Positions 32,461 through 41,346 of a stretch of 49,808 nt of DNA are shown here, in pieces. Both the position numbers and the translations under genes were made by a program. The stretch's first letter is position 1, and every line of letters starts with the position of its first letter. The stretch covers positions 1-49,808 of the forward strand of contig CANKAU010000014.1 in the NCBI GenBank assembly GCA_947479915.1, read 5' to 3'. Below the pieces are notes generated by a model. It was not told the origin of the DNA. It saw only the letters and a program-made list of their open reading frames with translations, and searched no databases. The stretch comes from Chloroflexota bacterium. Lineage in GTDB: Bacteria > Chloroflexota > Dehalococcoidia > UBA2979.

Positions 32461-33438
32461 CTACCGCCCCGCGGCCTCCCCGATCGGGCGCACCCGCTTC
32501 GAGAACACCTCACGGACGCGCTCTGTCGTCTTCAGGTCGAACAGCTCGCCGCGCAGCAGCCGCGCCCCGGCCCACGTGCGCGAGTAGTACATGAGGTGCT
32601 TCTTCATCTGGAGCACCGCCTCGACCCGCGGGAAGTACGACTCCATCAGGTCGAGGTGCCGCGAGACGACGTCCGTCTCGTAGTCGAAGCGCCCGGCGTC
32701 ATCGAGCGCCTCGTACACGGGGTCGAAGACCCACGGTCGGCCGAGGGCCGCGCGGCCGATCATGACGGACGCGCACCCGGTCTGCTCCATCATGCGGCGG
32801 GCGTCGTGCAGCGACTTCACGTCACCGTTGCCCGTCACCGGGATATCGACCGCCGCGACGACGTCCGCGATGACGTCCCAGGGCGCGCGCCCGGTGTACT
32901 GCTGCGAGCGCGTCCGGGGATGCACGGTGATCGCGTCGACGCCGACGTCCTGCGCCATGCGCGCGACCTCCACGGCGTTCTGGTGCTCCTCGCTCCAGCC
33001 GCTGCGGATCTTGATGGTCAGCGGCGTGTCGGGGATCGCGTTCCGGATCGAGGTCAGCAGCCGCGCCGTGGCCGGCACGTCACGCATGAGCGCCGCGCCC
33101 TTGCCGCGCTTCACGATCTTCTGCACGGGACAGCCCATGTTGATGTCGACGATGTCCGCGCCCTCCTCGACCAGTCGGAGCGCCGACGGCACCATCGTCT
33201 CCTCGGTGCATCCGAGGAGCTGCATCGCGACGACGCCGAGGTCCACGTCCGTCCGCGCGTTGCGAACGGCGCGCGCGTTGTCACGGGCCAGCGCGTCGGC
33301 GTCGATCTCCTCGTTCGTGGTGAAGCCGCTGCCGCACTGCACCGCCACCTGCCGGAAGGGCACGTTGGTGTAACTGGCCATGGGGGCCAGTCGAACGGGC
33401 GACGCCGCCAGCCATTCGCGGATCGACTCTCGATGCAT
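32461..33438 (-). CDS. tRNA-dihydrouridine synthase (DusB-like)
   Basis: A 325-residue flavoenzyme that reduces uridine in tRNA D-loops. The N-terminal RLAPMASYTNVPFRQVAVQ segment and the active-site motif INMGCPVQKIVKRGKGAALM with catalytic Cys103 are characteristic. The FMN-binding barrel motifs IKIRSGW and VTGNGDVKS follow, then MIGRAALGRPWVF. The C-terminal helical tRNA-binding region is present. ATG at 33438 is divergent from the MBL-fold gene. Confidence 0.94.
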   Translation of the reverse strand: MHRESIREWLAASPVRLAPMASYTNVPFRQVAVQCGSGFTTNEEIDADALARDNARAVRNARTDVDLGVVAMQLLGCTEETMVPSALRLVEEGADIVDINMGCPVQKIVKRGKGAALMRDVPATARLLTSIRNAIPDTPLTIKIRSGWSEEHQNAVEVARMAQDVGVDAITVHPRTRSQQYTGRAPWDVIADVVAAVDIPVTGNGDVKSLHDARRMMEQTGCASVMIGRAALGRPWVFDPVYEALDDAGRFDYETDVVSRHLDLMESYFPRVEAVLQMKKHLMYYSRTWAGARLLRGELFDLKTTERVREVFSKRVRPIGEAAGR

Positions 33439-33565
33439 GTCGAAGAGGATCGCAGGAGCGCGCCACCTGCTGCAACGCCCACCTCGATGGGGTTCGCGCG
33501 AGGGCTTGCGGGGCCGCGTACCCTTCCCTCACGGCGCCGCGTCGGCGCCCGAGCGGGAGGTTCAC

Positions 33566-34351
33566 GTGGTCGAGATCGAAGTCGTCACGCAGGGGTTCGG
33601 GGTGGGCACCAACGAGGGGATGATCTCCTACTGCGGTATCACCCTGATCCGCGGCGAGAAGAACACGCTGGTGGACATCGGCTACCCGGCCCGCCGCCAG
33701 ATCCTCCTCCAGCGCCTCGAGGAGCGCGGCCTGAAGGCCACAGACATCGACCGGATCGTCCTGACGCACGCGCACTGGGATCACTCGCTGAACCTGCTGA
33801 TGTTCCCGAACGCCGAGGTGGTCATCAGCCAGGACGAGTACGACTACATCCAGCACCCGCACGCCATGGACCAGGCGACACCGCTCTACCTCCCGGACAT
33901 CCTCAACCGCTGCAAGAGCGTCACCACGGTCCGCGACGGCGCGGAGCTGGAGCCGGGCGTGAAGGTGATGCTGGTGCCCGGCCACAGCCCGGGGAGCCTC
34001 GCGGTGCTCGCGGAGACGGCGGACGGCGTGTGCGGCATGGTGGGCGACGCGCTCCCGAGCCGGAAGGCGGCGATGGCCGACCCGCCCAGCGCCGGCCTCA
34101 TCTTCTACGACGAAGAGGCCGCCGAGGTCAGCGCGCGCAAGATCATCGATTCGTGCGCCATCGTCTATCCCGGCCACGACCGGGCGTTCGCGGTGGAGAG
34201 CGGGCGGTTCAAGTACATCCACCCGCAGTCCGTGATCATCACCAACGTCCCCCGCGACGAGGACGGCACCACGCTGCACTACAGCGTGGACGAGACCAGC
34301 GGCCCGTTCCAGATCACCGTGTTCCCCTCCGGCAAGGCCAAGCAGCGCTAA
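33566..34351 (+). CDS. MBL-fold metallohydrolase
   Basis: A 261-residue metallo-beta-lactamase-fold hydrolase starting at GTG 33566, five bases after GGGAGG. Metal ligands are visible in THAHWDH (His68, His70, Asp72, His73), GHSPGS (His140), the Asp161 of VGDALPS and a late YPGHD. This set suits a dinuclear zinc enzyme of the lactonase/glyoxalase-II-like group. The VOC-family gene follows after 21 bases, so the two probably share an mRNA and perhaps a thioester- or lactone-related pathway. Confidence 0.92.
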   Translation: MVEIEVVTQGFGVGTNEGMISYCGITLIRGEKNTLVDIGYPARRQILLQRLEERGLKATDIDRIVLTHAHWDHSLNLLMFPNAEVVISQDEYDYIQHPHAMDQATPLYLPDILNRCKSVTTVRDGAELEPGVKVMLVPGHSPGSLAVLAETADGVCGMVGDALPSRKAAMADPPSAGLIFYDEEAAEVSARKIIDSCAIVYPGHDRAFAVESGRFKYIHPQSVIITNVPRDEDGTTLHYSVDETSGPFQITVFPSGKAKQR

Positions 34352-34372
34352 TCCCGATAGAGGGAGGCAGCC

Positions 34373-34807
34373 ATGTTCACGCGCATCGACCACGTCGGCC
34401 TCGTGGCGTACTCGATCGAGGAGGCGAACGCCGTCCTCGGCGACGCGCTGGGGCTGACCATCGACGAGCAGCGGTCGCAGTGGCCGACCGGGTCGTACTT
34501 TGCCCCGGAGCAGACGTTCAACTTCTTCTTCAAGGTCGGCCAGGGCGAGACAGTCGTCGAGGTGCTCGTGCCGGCCGAGGGTGCGACGAGCGGAGTCGCG
34601 CGCTACCTCGCGAAGCGCGGGCCGTCCCTGCACCACATCTGCTACGTCTGCGAGGACGTCCACGCCGAGGCGGAGCGCCTGCGCGCGAACGGCCTCGATG
34701 AGATCGCGCTGCCACGCGCGGAGGACGGCCGGAGGACGGTGGCGTTCTTCCGTCCGCAGAGCGTGGCGGGCGTCCTCACGGAACTCGTCCCGCTCCGCGA
34801 CTCCTAG
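34373..34807 (+). CDS. VOC family protein, methylmalonyl-CoA epimerase-like
   Basis: A 144-residue vicinal-oxygen-chelate protein. Metal ligands of the epimerase type can be placed at His7 (IDHVGLVA), Glu63 or nearby, His87/His88 (LHHICYV) and Glu137 (LTELVP). The length and the order FxxIDHVGLVAYSIE...HHIxY...TELV are those of methylmalonyl-CoA epimerase. No mutase is nearby, so epimerase activity is probable but not proven. A hairpin follows its stop. Confidence 0.82.
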   Translation: MFTRIDHVGLVAYSIEEANAVLGDALGLTIDEQRSQWPTGSYFAPEQTFNFFFKVGQGETVVEVLVPAEGATSGVARYLAKRGPSLHHICYVCEDVHAEAERLRANGLDEIALPRAEDGRRTVAFFRPQSVAGVLTELVPLRDS

Positions 34808-34845
34808 CGACGGTCGGTCGAGGCACGCCGGAGCCCCTCACCCTG

Positions 34846-34869
34846 CCCTTGCCCACTACGGGGCAAGGG
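34846..34869 (+). terminator. Hairpin after the VOC gene, part of a dispersed intergenic repeat
   Basis: CCCTTGCCC and GGGCAAGGG pair perfectly over 9 bp with an ACTACG loop, followed by TTCTGAG. It lies between convergent genes. The flanking CCCTCACCCTG and the later GGGCAGAGGGGATG resemble the intergenic elements near 42570 and 44874. Confidence 0.55.
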
Positions 34870-34983
34870 TTCTGAGCGGGGTTCGCGCGACGCCCAATGA
34901 CGCACTCCCAAGCGAGAGCGCAGTGAAGGGCAGAGGGGATGGCCGCCCCGCTGGTGCAGCCACGCCTCGGGCGGAGACGGGAG

Positions 34984-35922
34984 CTAGGCCTCGACGCGGC
35001 GGCGCAGCACGAAGTTCGTGTGCGGCGTCTTCTTCGCCTGGTACTCCTCGGGACGGCTGCGCTGCGCCTCGACGATGTCGAAGCCGCACGCCTCGAAGAT
35101 GTCCTCGTAGGTGCGACGCGGCATGCGGTGCACGCGGAACGGCGAGCGAGCGCCGGCGCCATGGTCACGGATCATCCCCATGTGCTGCGCGATCTCGCCC
35201 GAGTCGTCGAAGGTGTAGACCGAGGCGATGAACAGCCCGCCCGGCTTCAGCGACCGGCGGATGTTCGAGCAGAAGCGCAGCAGCTCATCGAAGTCGAACT
35301 GCATCAGCAGCTCGTGGCCGATCACGGCGTCGAACTCCTGGTCGCGGAGGTCGTCGCCGAGGCCGTAGGTGACGCGGAAGTCGATCGGCGCGAGGTCGGT
35401 CGTCGCAGCGCGCGCCTCGGCGAGGATGCGCTCGGAGACGTCATTCGCGACCAGCGTGCCGACCAGCGGGCGGATGTGGCGCGTGACGCGCCCGCCGCCG
35501 CAGCCGAGCTCCAGCGCGTGCGCAGAGCGGCTGACGTGCTTCGCGACGAGGCCCATGAAGGTGTCGAGGCCGCCCCATGTGGCGCCCATGCCGCCGTTGG
35601 GGATGACCTGCCGCACGGTGTCCACGTGGATGAGCCACGACAGCGTGTGATCCGCCCGCAGGCCCGCGTTCGCACCGCGCAGGGCCGTCTTGGCCGCGTG
35701 CACCGCGAGGTGCGGCTGGTGCATGAGCAGGCGCGCGAGGCGCACCCAGCCCTTCGTGGAGCCGGCCAGCGCCTGAATGCGCTTGCTCTCCTCCTCGGTC
35801 GCGTCGAAGCGCACCGGGGCGGTGGACGAGGTGTTCAGCGGAGCCGGAGCGGCCGCAGGAGCGTGGGCCGTCGCAGGGCGCTCACCCTCACGGTCCGCGA
35901 GTTCATCGCGCGTCGAGATCAT
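34984..35922 (-). CDS. Class I SAM-dependent methyltransferase
   Basis: From the ATG at 35922 (GGAAGG eight bases upstream) the product has 312 residues; a GTG at 35964 would add 14. The N-terminal 30 residues are low-complexity Ala/Pro. The Rossmann core begins with ALELGCGGGRVTRHI and continues with ANDVSERIL, GLGDDLRDQEFDAVIGHELL and SLKPGGLFIASVYTF. The small-molecule or lipid substrate is not identifiable. The 190-residue core is standard and an extra N-terminal helical region precedes it. Confidence 0.88.
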   Translation of the reverse strand: MISTRDELADREGERPATAHAPAAAPAPLNTSSTAPVRFDATEEESKRIQALAGSTKGWVRLARLLMHQPHLAVHAAKTALRGANAGLRADHTLSWLIHVDTVRQVIPNGGMGATWGGLDTFMGLVAKHVSRSAHALELGCGGGRVTRHIRPLVGTLVANDVSERILAEARAATTDLAPIDFRVTYGLGDDLRDQEFDAVIGHELLMQFDFDELLRFCSNIRRSLKPGGLFIASVYTFDDSGEIAQHMGMIRDHGAGARSPFRVHRMPRRTYEDIFEACGFDIVEAQRSRPEEYQAKKTPHTNFVLRRRVEA

Positions 35923-36129
35923 CCGGTATGCCTTCCGAAGTGCGGTCCTTGCGGACACACGCACGCTCGCCCCGCCGAGGGCAATCGTGACCGCGATCGC
36001 GGCCTAGACTTTGGAATATATCGGAGAACCTCGTGCCGCGCACCGGCGGATCGCCTTTTCATTGCAAATTCCCGCTGCGGGTCCTCCTACGGGGGAGGCG
36101 ACATCCCGGAGCGGTGATAGGCTCAAGTG

Positions 36130-36927
36130 ATGGAGCACTACACCCGATTCGCCTCACGAGCGGCCGCGTGGGCACTGTCTGCGGCCGGGATCGCCCTCGC
36201 TGCATGCGGTGGCACCAGCGCCGCACCCGAGGTGCGAGTCGCCACGCCGACCTCGGCACCTGCGACGGCAACCGCAACGCCGGCCAAGAGCAGCGCCGTG
36301 GCGCAGACCACGCCTCCGCCGCAGAGTTGCGCTGCATTCGCTCAGTCGGCTGATCCATTTACGTTGCGCGTCGTCGACAAGCAGCGCGCGCTGCCGTCCG
36401 ACTACCGCCCCACGGACCTCCAGGCGATCGATGACCGCTGGGCCGCCCCCGGCTTCCCGGGCGAGAGCATGCGCGCTGCCGCGGCCGGCGCGATGGTGGA
36501 GATGCTTGCTGCCGCACAGGCGCAGGGGGTGGAGCTGCGAATCCGCTCGAGCTTCCGCTCCTACGCGGAGCAGCAGCGCACGTTCCAGTTCTGGATCGAC
36601 CAGCTGGGCGAGGCTCAGGCACGGCGCGAAAGTGCGCCTCCGGGGAACAGCGAGCACCAGCTCGGCACCACCGCCGATGTGATCAGCCGGTCTGTCGGCT
36701 GGGAGCTCATCATCCCGTTCGGCGAGACGGCCGAGGGCAAGTGGCTCGCGGCGCACTCCACCGAGTTCGGCTTCGCGATCAGTTACCCGCCGGACGGCGA
36801 GGCGGTCACGGGCTACATCTACGAGCCGTGGCACGTGCGCTTCATCGGCAAGCCGTGCGCGACCGAGTGGCGCGCGAGCGGGCTGGTGCTGGTGAAGTTC
36901 CTGGAACGACTCGCAGCGACCCGCTAG
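36130..36927 (+). CDS. D-Ala-D-Ala carboxypeptidase-like lipoprotein (VanY, M15B)
   Basis: A 265-residue protein with a lipoprotein signal (IALAAC, Cys26), a Thr/Ala/Pro-rich linker (27-65) and an M15 peptidase domain. Zinc ligands are His175 and Asp182 in SEHQLGTTADV and His234 in EPWHVRF, with Glu231 as the catalytic base; RSSFRSYAEQQ is the usual upstream motif. It would trim cell-wall peptides outside the membrane. A GTG at 36127 directly precedes the ATG, and either may be used. Confidence 0.92.
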   Translation: MEHYTRFASRAAAWALSAAGIALAACGGTSAAPEVRVATPTSAPATATATPAKSSAVAQTTPPPQSCAAFAQSADPFTLRVVDKQRALPSDYRPTDLQAIDDRWAAPGFPGESMRAAAAGAMVEMLAAAQAQGVELRIRSSFRSYAEQQRTFQFWIDQLGEAQARRESAPPGNSEHQLGTTADVISRSVGWELIIPFGETAEGKWLAAHSTEFGFAISYPPDGEAVTGYIYEPWHVRFIGKPCATEWRASGLVLVKFLERLAATR

Positions 36928-36954
36928 CACGCCCCTCGGGGCGGCTCTCGTGGC

Positions 36955-37344
36955 CTACGCCATGTGGGCCATGGTGCGGCGGATGCCCCAGCCCGCGAGG
37001 ACCAGGACGCCCAGCGCCAGAGCGCGCAGCGTGCCGCGACCATCGCGACGGCAGCGCATCATCTGCTCGGATGCCTCGGCCAGGGGAGCGGGCATGGCCG
37101 CGATCGCGGCCATGAGGCCGCTCCGCTTCGAGCGGCGCCGCGCGAGGAATATCGCGCCGAGGATGGTCACAATCGATCCGCCCGCAGCCAGGAGCGCCGG
37201 CCACCAGCCGCGGCGCGTCATTTCCTCGGCGGCGCGGGGCCACGCCGCGGGCTCGTGCTGCCCCTCGGTCGAATCGTCGCCCATCCCAGAGCTTCCGGAG
37301 CTCCCGGGGTCATATCCGTGGTTCACGCCAGCTTCTGCCGTCAT
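36955..37344 (-). CDS. Small membrane protein, hypothetical
   Basis: I do not recognise a family. The 129-residue product has a polar Gly/Ser-rich N-terminus (1-44) and two hydrophobic helices: WWPALLAAGGSIVTILGAIF near 47-66 and LRALALGVLVLAGWGI near 107-122. The basic loop RRRSKRSG between them predicts its cytoplasmic side. AAGGT precedes the ATG at 37344. It is followed on the same strand order by other small membrane proteins, which suggests an envelope role. Confidence 0.65.
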   Translation of the reverse strand: MTAEAGVNHGYDPGSSGSSGMGDDSTEGQHEPAAWPRAAEEMTRRGWWPALLAAGGSIVTILGAIFLARRRSKRSGLMAAIAAMPAPLAEASEQMMRCRRDGRGTLRALALGVLVLAGWGIRRTMAHMA

Positions 37345-37399
37345 GTCATCGACCTTTCACTTCGTCCGTTCGTGTCGACAGGCTCAGTGCGAATGAGCG

Positions 37400-37663
37400 T
37401 CAGGTCGTGCGACGCCCCGTGACCATCCGGTACACCGCCAGCAGGACGATGGCGCCGAGGACGGCGATCAGGATGCCGCCGAGATCGAGTTGGGTGTAGG
37501 TCGTCGTGCCGGTGATGAAGCTCCACAGGAAGCCACCGATGACCGCGCCCACGATGCCGATCAGGATCGTGATGATGATCCCGCCGGGGTCGTCACCCGG
37601 CATCACGGCTTTCGCAAGCGCGCCTGCCACCAGTCCGAGAACGATCCACGCGAGGATGCTCAT
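37400..37663 (-). CDS. GlsB/YeaQ/YmgE family stress-response membrane protein
   Basis: An 87-residue protein starting at ATG 37663 behind a perfect AAGGAGGTGA ribosome site. It has three hydrophobic helices and the family motifs LGLVAGALAKAVMPGDDPGG and IGIVGAVIGGFL. Members are small inner-membrane proteins of the transglycosylase-associated (Tgl-assoc) family, often induced by stress; their biochemical role is unknown. A longer frame runs upstream but is not family sequence. Confidence 0.92.
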   Translation of the reverse strand: MSILAWIVLGLVAGALAKAVMPGDDPGGIIITILIGIVGAVIGGFLWSFITGTTTYTQLDLGGILIAVLGAIVLLAVYRMVTGRRTT

Positions 37664-37804
37664 GCCCTCACCTCCTTCATAGGGGAGGATCATCGGTGCG
37701 CAGGCATCCTGTTCTCGGCTCGCGTGACGGGCCACGCGATGCGCCTCCATCGCGATGGGCGCGTGATCGCTCCTCCTGCGGGTGCTGCTACCGCTCGGTC
37801 GCCT

Positions 37805-38209
37805 CTAGGCGAAGCGACGCGTAACCAGCACCGCAACCGCCGCGACGACGGCGGTGAGGGTCGTTCCCCACGCCATGTCGACGATCGTGACGACCGGGGA
37901 CCACCCGCGGATGGTCGCGTGGTTGGTGAGGTCGTAGGTGCCGTACGCGGCGAGGCCGAGCAACGCGCCCGCCGCCACCACGCGCAGCAACGAGTCACCT
38001 CGATCGATCGCCGGGAGCACGATCAGGTGCGTCACCGCGGCGGCGTAGATCAGGTAGAACGCGATGGCCGGCACCCACATCGGCGTCGCGAGCAGCAACT
38101 CTGGCATCTGTCTCCGGTACAGGCGCTCGGTCATGGTGGTCAGCCACACGGCGTCGAGGATGCCCATGCTGACAAGAACGGCAAGCAGGGCGACGAACGG
38201 CTGGCTCAT
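37805..38209 (-). CDS. DUF2177 family membrane protein
   Basis: A 134-residue protein with four hydrophobic helices, starting at ATG 38209 with AGGAG six bases upstream. Typical segments are SMGILDAVWL near the start, an YLIYAAAVTHLIVLPA helix, and AAYGTYDLTNHATIRGW in the middle, which match DUF2177. No function is known. It is read in the same direction as the CoA-transferase upstream, 38 bases after its stop. Confidence 0.88.
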   Translation of the reverse strand: MSQPFVALLAVLVSMGILDAVWLTTMTERLYRRQMPELLLATPMWVPAIAFYLIYAAAVTHLIVLPAIDRGDSLLRVVAAGALLGLAAYGTYDLTNHATIRGWSPVVTIVDMAWGTTLTAVVAAVAVLVTRRFA

Positions 38210-38247
38210 GGAAGCTCCTGGGGCGCGAGTGCAGTGCGTTGCTTTGC

Positions 38248-39453
38248 CTACTGTGACGCATCGCCGAACGCGCCGCGCTCGCGAAGCGCGCTGATGTCGT
38301 CCCACGAGTATCCCAGTTCCAGCAGGACTTCCTCGGTGTGCTGTCCGAAGGCGGGTGCCTGAGCGCGGATCTGCGCCGGCGTCTTCGAGAGATGCACCGG
38401 CGACCCGACCATTGGCCACGGCTGTCCCAGCTCGTCCGGCACCTGCACCATGTAGCCGTTGGCCCACGCCTGCGGGTCACGCCCCACGTCCAGCCAGTCC
38501 GCCACCGGCTGCACGAGCAGCGAACGCTCCTGGAACGCCTGCACCCATTCGTCCCGCGTGCGCGTCGCGAAGATCGCATCCATGCGCCCGATGACCTCGG
38601 GGTTACGTGCCTGGCGATCATCGGCGGTGAGGTACGGCGGCAGCGCGAGGTCGGGCGCACCCATGACCTCGCAGAACTCCACCCACCACTTGTCGGCGGG
38701 AAGCGCGCCGATCATGAACCACTTGCCGTCACCGCCCTGGTAGTGGTTCCACGTGGGGCGGCGCTCGTCGTGGCGCAGTCGCGGGCGCATCTCGTCCGCC
38801 CAGAGCGCGCCGGTGATGTTGAACGTCTGGATCGCCATCTGCGATCCGTACAGCGAGGTGTTCACCTCCTGCGCCTCTCCGGTCCGCTCCCGATGGAGCA
38901 GCGCGAGGACGATGCTGTACCCCGACACGATCGCGCCGACGTGATCGGCCTGCGGGAAGCCGGCCATGGTCGGCGGCCCCTCCTGGCCCTCGCCGGTGCT
39001 CGACATGAAGCCGCCGCGTGCCTGCGCCAACGTGTCCATCGCGCCGGTCGTCGCGTCCGGGCCGAGGTGCCCCCAGCCCGTCGCGCTGGACATGACGCAG
39101 CGCGGGTTCACCTGCTGGATGCGCGCGAAGTCGATGCCCAGCCGCTCCAGCACGCCGCCGCGCATGTTGTTGTGGAACACATCCGCCGACTCCACCAGCC
39201 GCCAGAACACCTCGCGCCCCGCCTCGCACTTGAGGTCGAGGAGGATCGAACGCTTGCCGCGGTTCAGCGAGTGGAAGTAGGAGTTGCGCTCGGAGGGGCC
39301 GCCGGCCACGGTGGTGCGGCCCGGGTCTGGATTCGCGTACGACTCGATCTTGATGACGTCCGCGCCCATGTCCGCCAGCATCGCGGACGCGTAAGAGCCC
39401 TGCTGCCACACGGACAGGTCGAGGACGCGGTACCCCTCCAGCGGTAGTGCCAT
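38248..39453 (-). CDS. Family III CoA-transferase (CaiB/BaiF)
   Basis: A 401-residue enzyme from ATG 39453, with GAGGGGG upstream; the open frame continues much further 5' but that part is a shadow. Features are LEGYRVLDLSVWQQGSYASA, the SATGWGHLGPD segment and FPQADHVGAI with the catalytic Asp170. The C-terminal TEEVLLELGYSWDDISALRE is typical. The CoA acceptor is unknown. It is divergent from the paralogue at 39691, with 237 bases between starts. Confidence 0.93.
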   Translation of the reverse strand: MALPLEGYRVLDLSVWQQGSYASAMLADMGADVIKIESYANPDPGRTTVAGGPSERNSYFHSLNRGKRSILLDLKCEAGREVFWRLVESADVFHNNMRGGVLERLGIDFARIQQVNPRCVMSSATGWGHLGPDATTGAMDTLAQARGGFMSSTGEGQEGPPTMAGFPQADHVGAIVSGYSIVLALLHRERTGEAQEVNTSLYGSQMAIQTFNITGALWADEMRPRLRHDERRPTWNHYQGGDGKWFMIGALPADKWWVEFCEVMGAPDLALPPYLTADDRQARNPEVIGRMDAIFATRTRDEWVQAFQERSLLVQPVADWLDVGRDPQAWANGYMVQVPDELGQPWPMVGSPVHLSKTPAQIRAQAPAFGQHTEEVLLELGYSWDDISALRERGAFGDASQ

Positions 39454-39690
39454 CGTTCCCCCTCGATGCCGCAACGCTACCCCGCAGTGTGGGCGCGGCG
39501 TCATTCTGCCACGGCGGCGGGCGCTCAGGGGCGCGACGAGGAGATCGGTCGCCCGTCTCGCCGAACGCCCAGCCTCGAGTGTGAGCGACGGGCCGCGCGG
39601 GAACAGCGTGTGAACTTCGTCGCGATGCATACTCTCGACGAGGCTCGCCCCCGGCGACCGAGGCATGACGACCGACTCCGAGGAGAGCGC

Positions 39691-40890
39691 ATGATCCCCA
39701 CACCGCACGGCGCGCTGGACGGCATCCGCGTCCTGGATTTCACGCGCTACCAGCAGGGCCCGTACGCCACGGTGCTGCTCTCCGACATGGGTGCGCGCGT
39801 CGTGAAGGTGGAGGAGCCGGGCGGCGAACCGGGACGTGCCAACGGACGCCAGCCCGACGGCTTCTCCGCGTACTTCGAGGCCCACGATCGCGGGAAGCAG
39901 TCGATCACCCTGGACCTGCGGATGCCCGAGGCGCGCGATGCTGTGCGCCGGCTGGTGCCGCACTTCGACGTGGTCGTGGAGAACTTTCGGCCGGGCGCGA
40001 TGGAGCACTGGGGATTGGGATACGAGGATCTGCGCGCGCTGAAGCCTGACCTGATCGTCGCCTCGGGCTCCTCGTGGGGTCGCGAGGGGCCGTGGGCGCA
40101 GCGTCCGGGCTTCGACCATGTGGGGCAGGCGCTGTCGGGCGTCATGGTCGAGCAAGGCGGCGGGCCGGGCCACGTGCCACATGCGCTCATCGGCGGGTTC
40201 GCGGATCAGATCGGCGCCATGCTGCTCGCGTACGGCATCGCGTGCGCCCTCGTCGTACGGGAGCGCGAGGGCATCGGCCAGCATGTCGACGTGTCGCTGA
40301 TCGGCGCGATGACGGCGGTGCAGGCGATGCCGATCACGCGCTTCCTGCGCACCGGGGAGCAGCGCGGCTTCGAGGAGCGTCGCGCCGCGACGTACACACA
40401 CTACGAGTGCGCGGACGGTCGCTACGTGGCGATCGCGGCCAACACGCAGGCGTTCTGGGAGCGCCTCTGTGACGCCCTTGAGCGCCCCGATCTACGCGAG
40501 GATGCCCGATTCGTCGGCCCCTTCGAGCGCGACCGCAACAAGCTCGCGCTGGTGGACATCCTCGACGCGCAGTTCCGCACACAGGCGTCGACGCACTGGA
40601 CGGAGCGCATCGCTGCGGCCGACGTGCCGCACGCGCCGGTGCTGGACTACGCGGGGCTCGCGGAGCATCCGCAATTCTGGGCGAACGGCTACCTGCAGGA
40701 GATCGACACGCCCAACCTCGGACGGATGCGCGTGCCCGGGCCAGCCGTGCGCATGAGCGCAACGCCGACGCGGGTGCAAGGCGGCGGCCCTGAGCTCGGT
40801 GAGCATACCGAGTCCGTGCTCCTCGGGGCCGGCTTCACCTGGGACGAGGTGGCCGCGCTCCGTGCCTCGGGCGCGACGCGCACGGTGTAG
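39691..40890 (+). CDS. Family III CoA-transferase (CaiB/BaiF)
   Basis: A 399-residue enzyme from ATG 39691, six bases after AGGAG. It shows LDGIRVLDFTRYQQGPYATVL, VVVENFRPGAMEHWGLGYEDL, ASGSSWGREGPWAQRPGFD and the catalytic Asp172 in IGGFADQIGAM. It is similar to the divergent neighbour in the N-terminal motif (WQQGSYAS versus YQQGPYAT), so the two are probably paralogues. Its stop is 15 bases from the convergent DUF35 gene's stop. Confidence 0.93.
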   Translation: MIPTPHGALDGIRVLDFTRYQQGPYATVLLSDMGARVVKVEEPGGEPGRANGRQPDGFSAYFEAHDRGKQSITLDLRMPEARDAVRRLVPHFDVVVENFRPGAMEHWGLGYEDLRALKPDLIVASGSSWGREGPWAQRPGFDHVGQALSGVMVEQGGGPGHVPHALIGGFADQIGAMLLAYGIACALVVREREGIGQHVDVSLIGAMTAVQAMPITRFLRTGEQRGFEERRAATYTHYECADGRYVAIAANTQAFWERLCDALERPDLREDARFVGPFERDRNKLALVDILDAQFRTQASTHWTERIAAADVPHAPVLDYAGLAEHPQFWANGYLQEIDTPNLGRMRVPGPAVRMSATPTRVQGGGPELGEHTESVLLGAGFTWDEVAALRASGATRTV

Positions 40891-40905
40891 CCCCGTCGGC
40901 AGCGC

Positions 40906-41346
40906 CTACTCGACGCGAGGCGAGGAGGGGCGCCGGAACAGCGGCAGCGTGATCTCGTCGCTCACCGGCACCAGTTCCACCTCGACCGGCATGCCGATCT
41001 CGACCTCGCCGGGTGGGATGTCCAGCAGGTTCGTCGCGAGGCGTGGGCCTTCCTCGAGTTCCACGAGGGCCGTGACATACGGCAGGTGTCCCTCGAACGA
41101 CGGGTGGATCGCCTGGTGCGTGACGACGAACGAGTAGACCGTCCCCCGCCCGCTCATGGGCGCCCAGTCGCGATCCGGCGAGCCGCAGCCCGGGCAGAGC
41201 ACGCGCGGAGGGTGCTGCAATCGCCCGCAGGAGGTGCACTGCTGGATGCACAGTTCCCCGGCGCGCAGGTGCTCCCAGAACGGCGCGCCGTCCTCGTTCG
41301 GGACGGGGAGCGGGAAGTCGGGGCGGCCACCGGGCGTCGAGGTCAT
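40906..41346 (-). CDS. DUF35 OB-fold / zinc-ribbon protein, partner of the thiolase-like protein
   Basis: A 146-residue protein with an N-terminal helix (GAPFWEHLRAGEL), a zinc ribbon (Cys37, Cys40, Cys51, Cys54 in CTSC and CPGC) and a C-terminal OB-fold beginning GRGTVYSFVVTHQAIHPSF. DUF35 proteins form complexes with SCP2/Ltp-type thiolases and can bind acyl-CoA. Its ATG overlaps the thiolase stop (ATGA), the usual arrangement for such a complex. Confidence 0.92.
   Translation of the reverse strand: MTSTPGGRPDFPLPVPNEDGAPFWEHLRAGELCIQQCTSCGRLQHPPRVLCPGCGSPDRDWAPMSGRGTVYSFVVTHQAIHPSFEGHLPYVTALVELEEGPRLATNLLDIPPGEVEIGMPVEVELVPVSDEITLPLFRRPSSPRVE

Noticed and set aside
29854-32594. Very long frames on both strands across two MFS genes
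   Set aside because: Arg/His-rich composition and full overlap with recognisable 12-helix carriers show that these are GC-rich shadow frames.
38248-40401. N-terminal extension giving a 717-residue CoA-transferase
   Set aside because: Family similarity starts at ATG 39453 with its own ribosome site; the upstream part is antisense to another CoA-transferase.
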